A DNA stretch of 7,471 nt from Chloroflexota bacterium. Lineage in GTDB: Bacteria; Chloroflexota; Dehalococcoidia; Lucifugimonadales; JADFKI01. Each line of letters opens with the position of its first letter. Within the stretch, counting starts at the first letter, position 1. A model generated the notes under the pieces. The model saw nothing but the letters and a program-made list of their open reading frames with translations, did not search any database and was not told the DNA's origin. Made by a program: the position numbers and the translations under genes. Where the stretch lies: assembly GCA_009838595.1 (NCBI GenBank), contig VXRI01000148.1, positions 1 through 7,471 on the forward strand, given 5' to 3'. Shown piece by piece: positions 5,965 to 7,471 of the stretch.

Positions 5965-6696
5965 CTACGAACTTGCCCCTGCCTTGTCGTAGGCTAGGGC
6001 TTTCTTCTCTTCGTAAATCTTGCAAACGCCCGGCGCACAGTCGCAGCCGACGCCCTTCATGATGTCTGACATCAGCACTGTGCGCGCTTCGTCGTATCTG
6101 CCGTCTAGCACGGCGTTGAGCAGTCTGTCGGTGATGCACGCCTGCCAGTGATCGCTGGCGAGCATAATACCCTTGCGGCGAATCTCTGCGCGCACATCGG
6201 CGAGCAGGGGAGCCAGTTCAGCATAATCCATGAGCGGGTAGCTCGAATCCATGGGGCTGCCATTGAGCAGCTCGCGGAACTTGCGCGCGAGAGCCGGACT
6301 CGCGCCGCCCGTCGATGCCGCAACGGTAACATCGCCGCGAGTCGCCACCGACGGCGCGATGAAGGTGCAAAGGTGCGTTACATCAACGACATTCAGCAGC
6401 ACGTTGCGCTCTTTGGCTTCATTGGCGATGGCGCGGTTCACTGCGTTGTCGTCGGTCGCTGCAATGGCAATGAATGCGCCCTTCAGATCGCCAACTTCAT
6501 ACTCGCGCTTGTGCCAGACGATTTCGCCGCCGTCCGCTAGATTTTGCACGCCTTCATTGACTTCCGGGCTGATGACGACCACATCCGCGTGGCAGTCCAG
6601 CAGTTTGACGACCTTTTCCTCTCCGATGTTGCCGCCGCCAATGACGACGCAGCACCTGTTCTTGACATCTATGAATGCCGGATAGTACGCAGGCAT
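5965..6696 (-). CDS. sirC: Precorrin-2 dehydrogenase (siroheme synthase N-terminal type) with cysteine-containing tail
   Basis: Oxidises precorrin-2 to sirohydrochlorin with NAD+; some relatives (Met8p, CysG-B) also insert iron. In this 243-residue protein, YYPAFIDVKNRCCVVIGGGNIGEEKV (in two parts, residues 4-29) is the Rossmann NAD site. NVVDVTHLCTFIAPS (102-116) places Asp105 where the catalytic Asp of this family lies. ATRGDVTVAASTGGASPALARKF is the family signature, in pieces at 118-140. A helical domain follows to about residue 210. The tail contains GCDCAPGVC (Cys218, Cys220, Cys225), which I do not know from typical SirC, and suggests metal binding. The start at 6696 is supported by AAAGGA about 6 nt upstream. 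It lies 125 nt after the siroheme decarboxylase gene and 7 nt before hemC. Whether it also chelates iron cannot be read from the sequence. Confidence 0.93.
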   Translation of the reverse strand: MPAYYPAFIDVKNRCCVVIGGGNIGEEKVVKLLDCHADVVVISPEVNEGVQNLADGGEIVWHKREYEVGDLKGAFIAIAATDDNAVNRAIANEAKERNVLLNVVDVTHLCTFIAPSVATRGDVTVAASTGGASPALARKFRELLNGSPMDSSYPLMDYAELAPLLADVRAEIRRKGIMLASDHWQACITDRLLNAVLDGRYDEARTVLMSDIMKGVGCDCAPGVCKIYEEKKALAYDKAGASS

Positions 6697-6723
6697 TAAA
6701 GTCCTTTCCTACTCATTCTGTTC

Positions 6724-6760
6724 TCAAGTCCCTTCTCCCTCCAGAAGAAGGATAGAATGG
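6724..6760 (-). repeat. Degenerate hairpin repeat, copy 2 (upstream of sirC)
   Basis: The minus-strand reading begins CCATTCTATCC and ends AGAAGGGACTTGA, matching the block order of 2467-2505. It contains the short inverted pair CCTTCT (6731-6736) / AGAAGG (6746-6751). Its plus-strand right half (6743-6770) also matches 668-695 at 23 of 28 positions by eye. It lies in the 125-nt gap between the siroheme decarboxylase gene and sirC, so it would be transcribed within the operon leader of sirC. Confidence 0.45.
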
Positions 6761-6821
6761 AAACAAATCGTGCCATTCGATACGACGCCCCCAAAAGCGC
6801 CCAGACAAAAGGATAGACGGG

Positions 6822-7471
6822 TTACGACTCCACGAAATATCGCACCCGCGTCTTCTTATACTCGCGCGTGCTGTACAGTAGCATATAATCGGTAATGCCG
6901 GTCGCTTTGGACAGTTCTGCCGCCACATCTTCGCAAGTGTCTTGCGAAGTGGCGTGAATCATCGTGAAATGCGTGTAGGGCCAGTCGGGGAATGTCGGCC
7001 GTTCGTAGCAGTGCGTAACCCAACGAGACTGTGCCATGATGTTGCCCACTTCTACGGCGCGCTCCGAGGGCACCTTCCACACTGCCATCGCGTTTGAGCG
7101 GAAGCCTGCCCTGCGATGGTGCAGCACCGCGGAGAATCTGCGCATCAGCGCGCGCGCTTGGAACGAATCGGCGATGTCGAACATCTCATGCAGCGAAATG
7201 CCCAGCCGTTCCGCCATTGGGCTGAACGGTCGGGATACCAGCGGCACATCCTCTTGCAGTTCGCGGATGACTTCTATCTCGAAGTCGGACACGGGCATCG
7301 CCTTATTCCAATCTTTGGCAACGGCTCCGGAGCGGTCATAGCCGTCCGGGCTGTAGTATTTCTTCGCCGCGCCTTCTTCCTTGACCATGTCGAAGTTCAC
7401 GCCAATCTTGAAGAACTTGATGGTCGGCATCAGGCGGTACGACTCGGCGTTCGTCCGCCGCGCCATCGCTT
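6822..7471 (-). CDS. ahbB: Siroheme decarboxylase, AhbA/AhbB (NirD/L/G/H) family, probable AhbA-AhbB fusion, 5' end cut by window
   Basis: Family members have an AsnC/Lrp-like fold but decarboxylate siroheme to 12,18-didecarboxysiroheme, in heme synthesis through siroheme or in heme d1 synthesis. Numbering from the first in-window Met (7466), residues 60-105 form the winged-helix part. LHHRRAGFRSNAMAVW (115-130) is the family signature with the conserved His/Arg cluster. RPTFPDWPYTHFTMIHA and LYSTREYKKTRVRYF close the AsnC-type domain. The first ~33 residues (SYRLMPTIKFFKIGVNFDM) look like the last strand of a second, upstream domain of the same family, so the whole gene is probably a two-domain AhbA-AhbB (NirDL-like) fusion. 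The frame stays open to the window edge, so 7466 is probably internal. A true Lrp regulator is less likely, given the HHRRAGF and YSTREYKKTRV signatures and the heme neighbours. Confidence 0.88.
   Translation of the reverse strand, partial: AMARRTNAESYRLMPTIKFFKIGVNFDMVKEEGAAKKYYSPDGYDRSGAVAKDWNKAMPVSDFEIEVIRELQEDVPLVSRPFSPMAERLGISLHEMFDIADSFQARALMRRFSAVLHHRRAGFRSNAMAVWKVPSERAVEVGNIMAQSRWVTHCYERPTFPDWPYTHFTMIHATSQDTCEDVAAELSKATGITDYMLLYSTREYKKTRVRYFVES

Noticed and set aside
6697..6821. Internal promoter for sirC (TTGTCT, 17 nt, TCGTAT on the minus strand)
   Set aside because: The -10 matches only 3 of 6 bases; not strong enough to list.
6822..7471. Lrp/AsnC transcription regulator as the product
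   Set aside because: The fold is shared, but HHRRAGF, RPTFPDWPY and YSTREYKKTRV are signatures of the siroheme decarboxylase branch, and the neighbours are all tetrapyrrole genes.

Overview
The window reads as bacterial chromosome of fairly high GC with compact genes and no tRNA, rRNA, transposase, phage or CRISPR signature. The combination of a nickel superoxide dismutase, a fused CobA-HemD, a fused AhbA/AhbB-type siroheme decarboxylase and short C/T-rich hairpin repeats between genes fits a Chloroflexota MAG of the Dehalococcoidia/SAR202 kind. That placement is an inference; no phylogenetic marker lies in the window.

Left part (1-1107, + strand): the C-terminal part of a ketopantoate reductase-like protein (ApbA/PanE family), whose reading frame is interrupted by an in-frame TAA at 22-24; then a possible 31-codon ORF; then a small single-domain cupin protein. 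All three lie in the same frame. A 14-bp perfect inverted repeat (1169-1210) closes this side and faces the convergent sodN gene.

Middle (1240-2384): a divergent pair. On the minus strand is sodN, a nickel superoxide dismutase with an intact Ni-hook (HCDIPCGIYDP) behind an 18-residue propeptide. On the plus strand is sodX, an S26 signal-peptidase-like protein lacking a membrane anchor, the expected maturation protease that exposes the Ni-binding N-terminal histidine. The 233-bp gap between them holds a plausible sodN promoter and an imperfect hairpin.

Right part (2528-7471, all minus strand): a tetrapyrrole operon read right to left: siroheme decarboxylase (AhbA/AhbB-type, cut by the window edge), precorrin-2 dehydrogenase (sirC), hydroxymethylbilane synthase (hemC), fused uroporphyrinogen-III methyltransferase/synthase (cobA-hemD), and porphobilinogen synthase (hemB). 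In pathway order these run from 5-aminolevulinate (HemB, HemC, HemD) to uroporphyrinogen III, then to precorrin-2 (CobA), sirohydrochlorin (SirC), and after iron insertion to siroheme decarboxylation (Ahb). The cluster therefore points to heme made through siroheme, or to heme d1, rather than only the classical coproporphyrin routes. The last three genes are joined by ATGA start/stop overlaps. The operon ends against sodX in a convergent gap with two hairpins, one of which belongs to a degenerate repeat that recurs upstream of sirC.

Most noteworthy: the self-contained sodN/sodX module, the siroheme-decarboxylase-containing heme cluster beside an oxygen-defence gene, a CxCx4C tail on SirC, the broken panE-like frame, and the small dispersed hairpin repeat. 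I see no clearly new multi-gene system.
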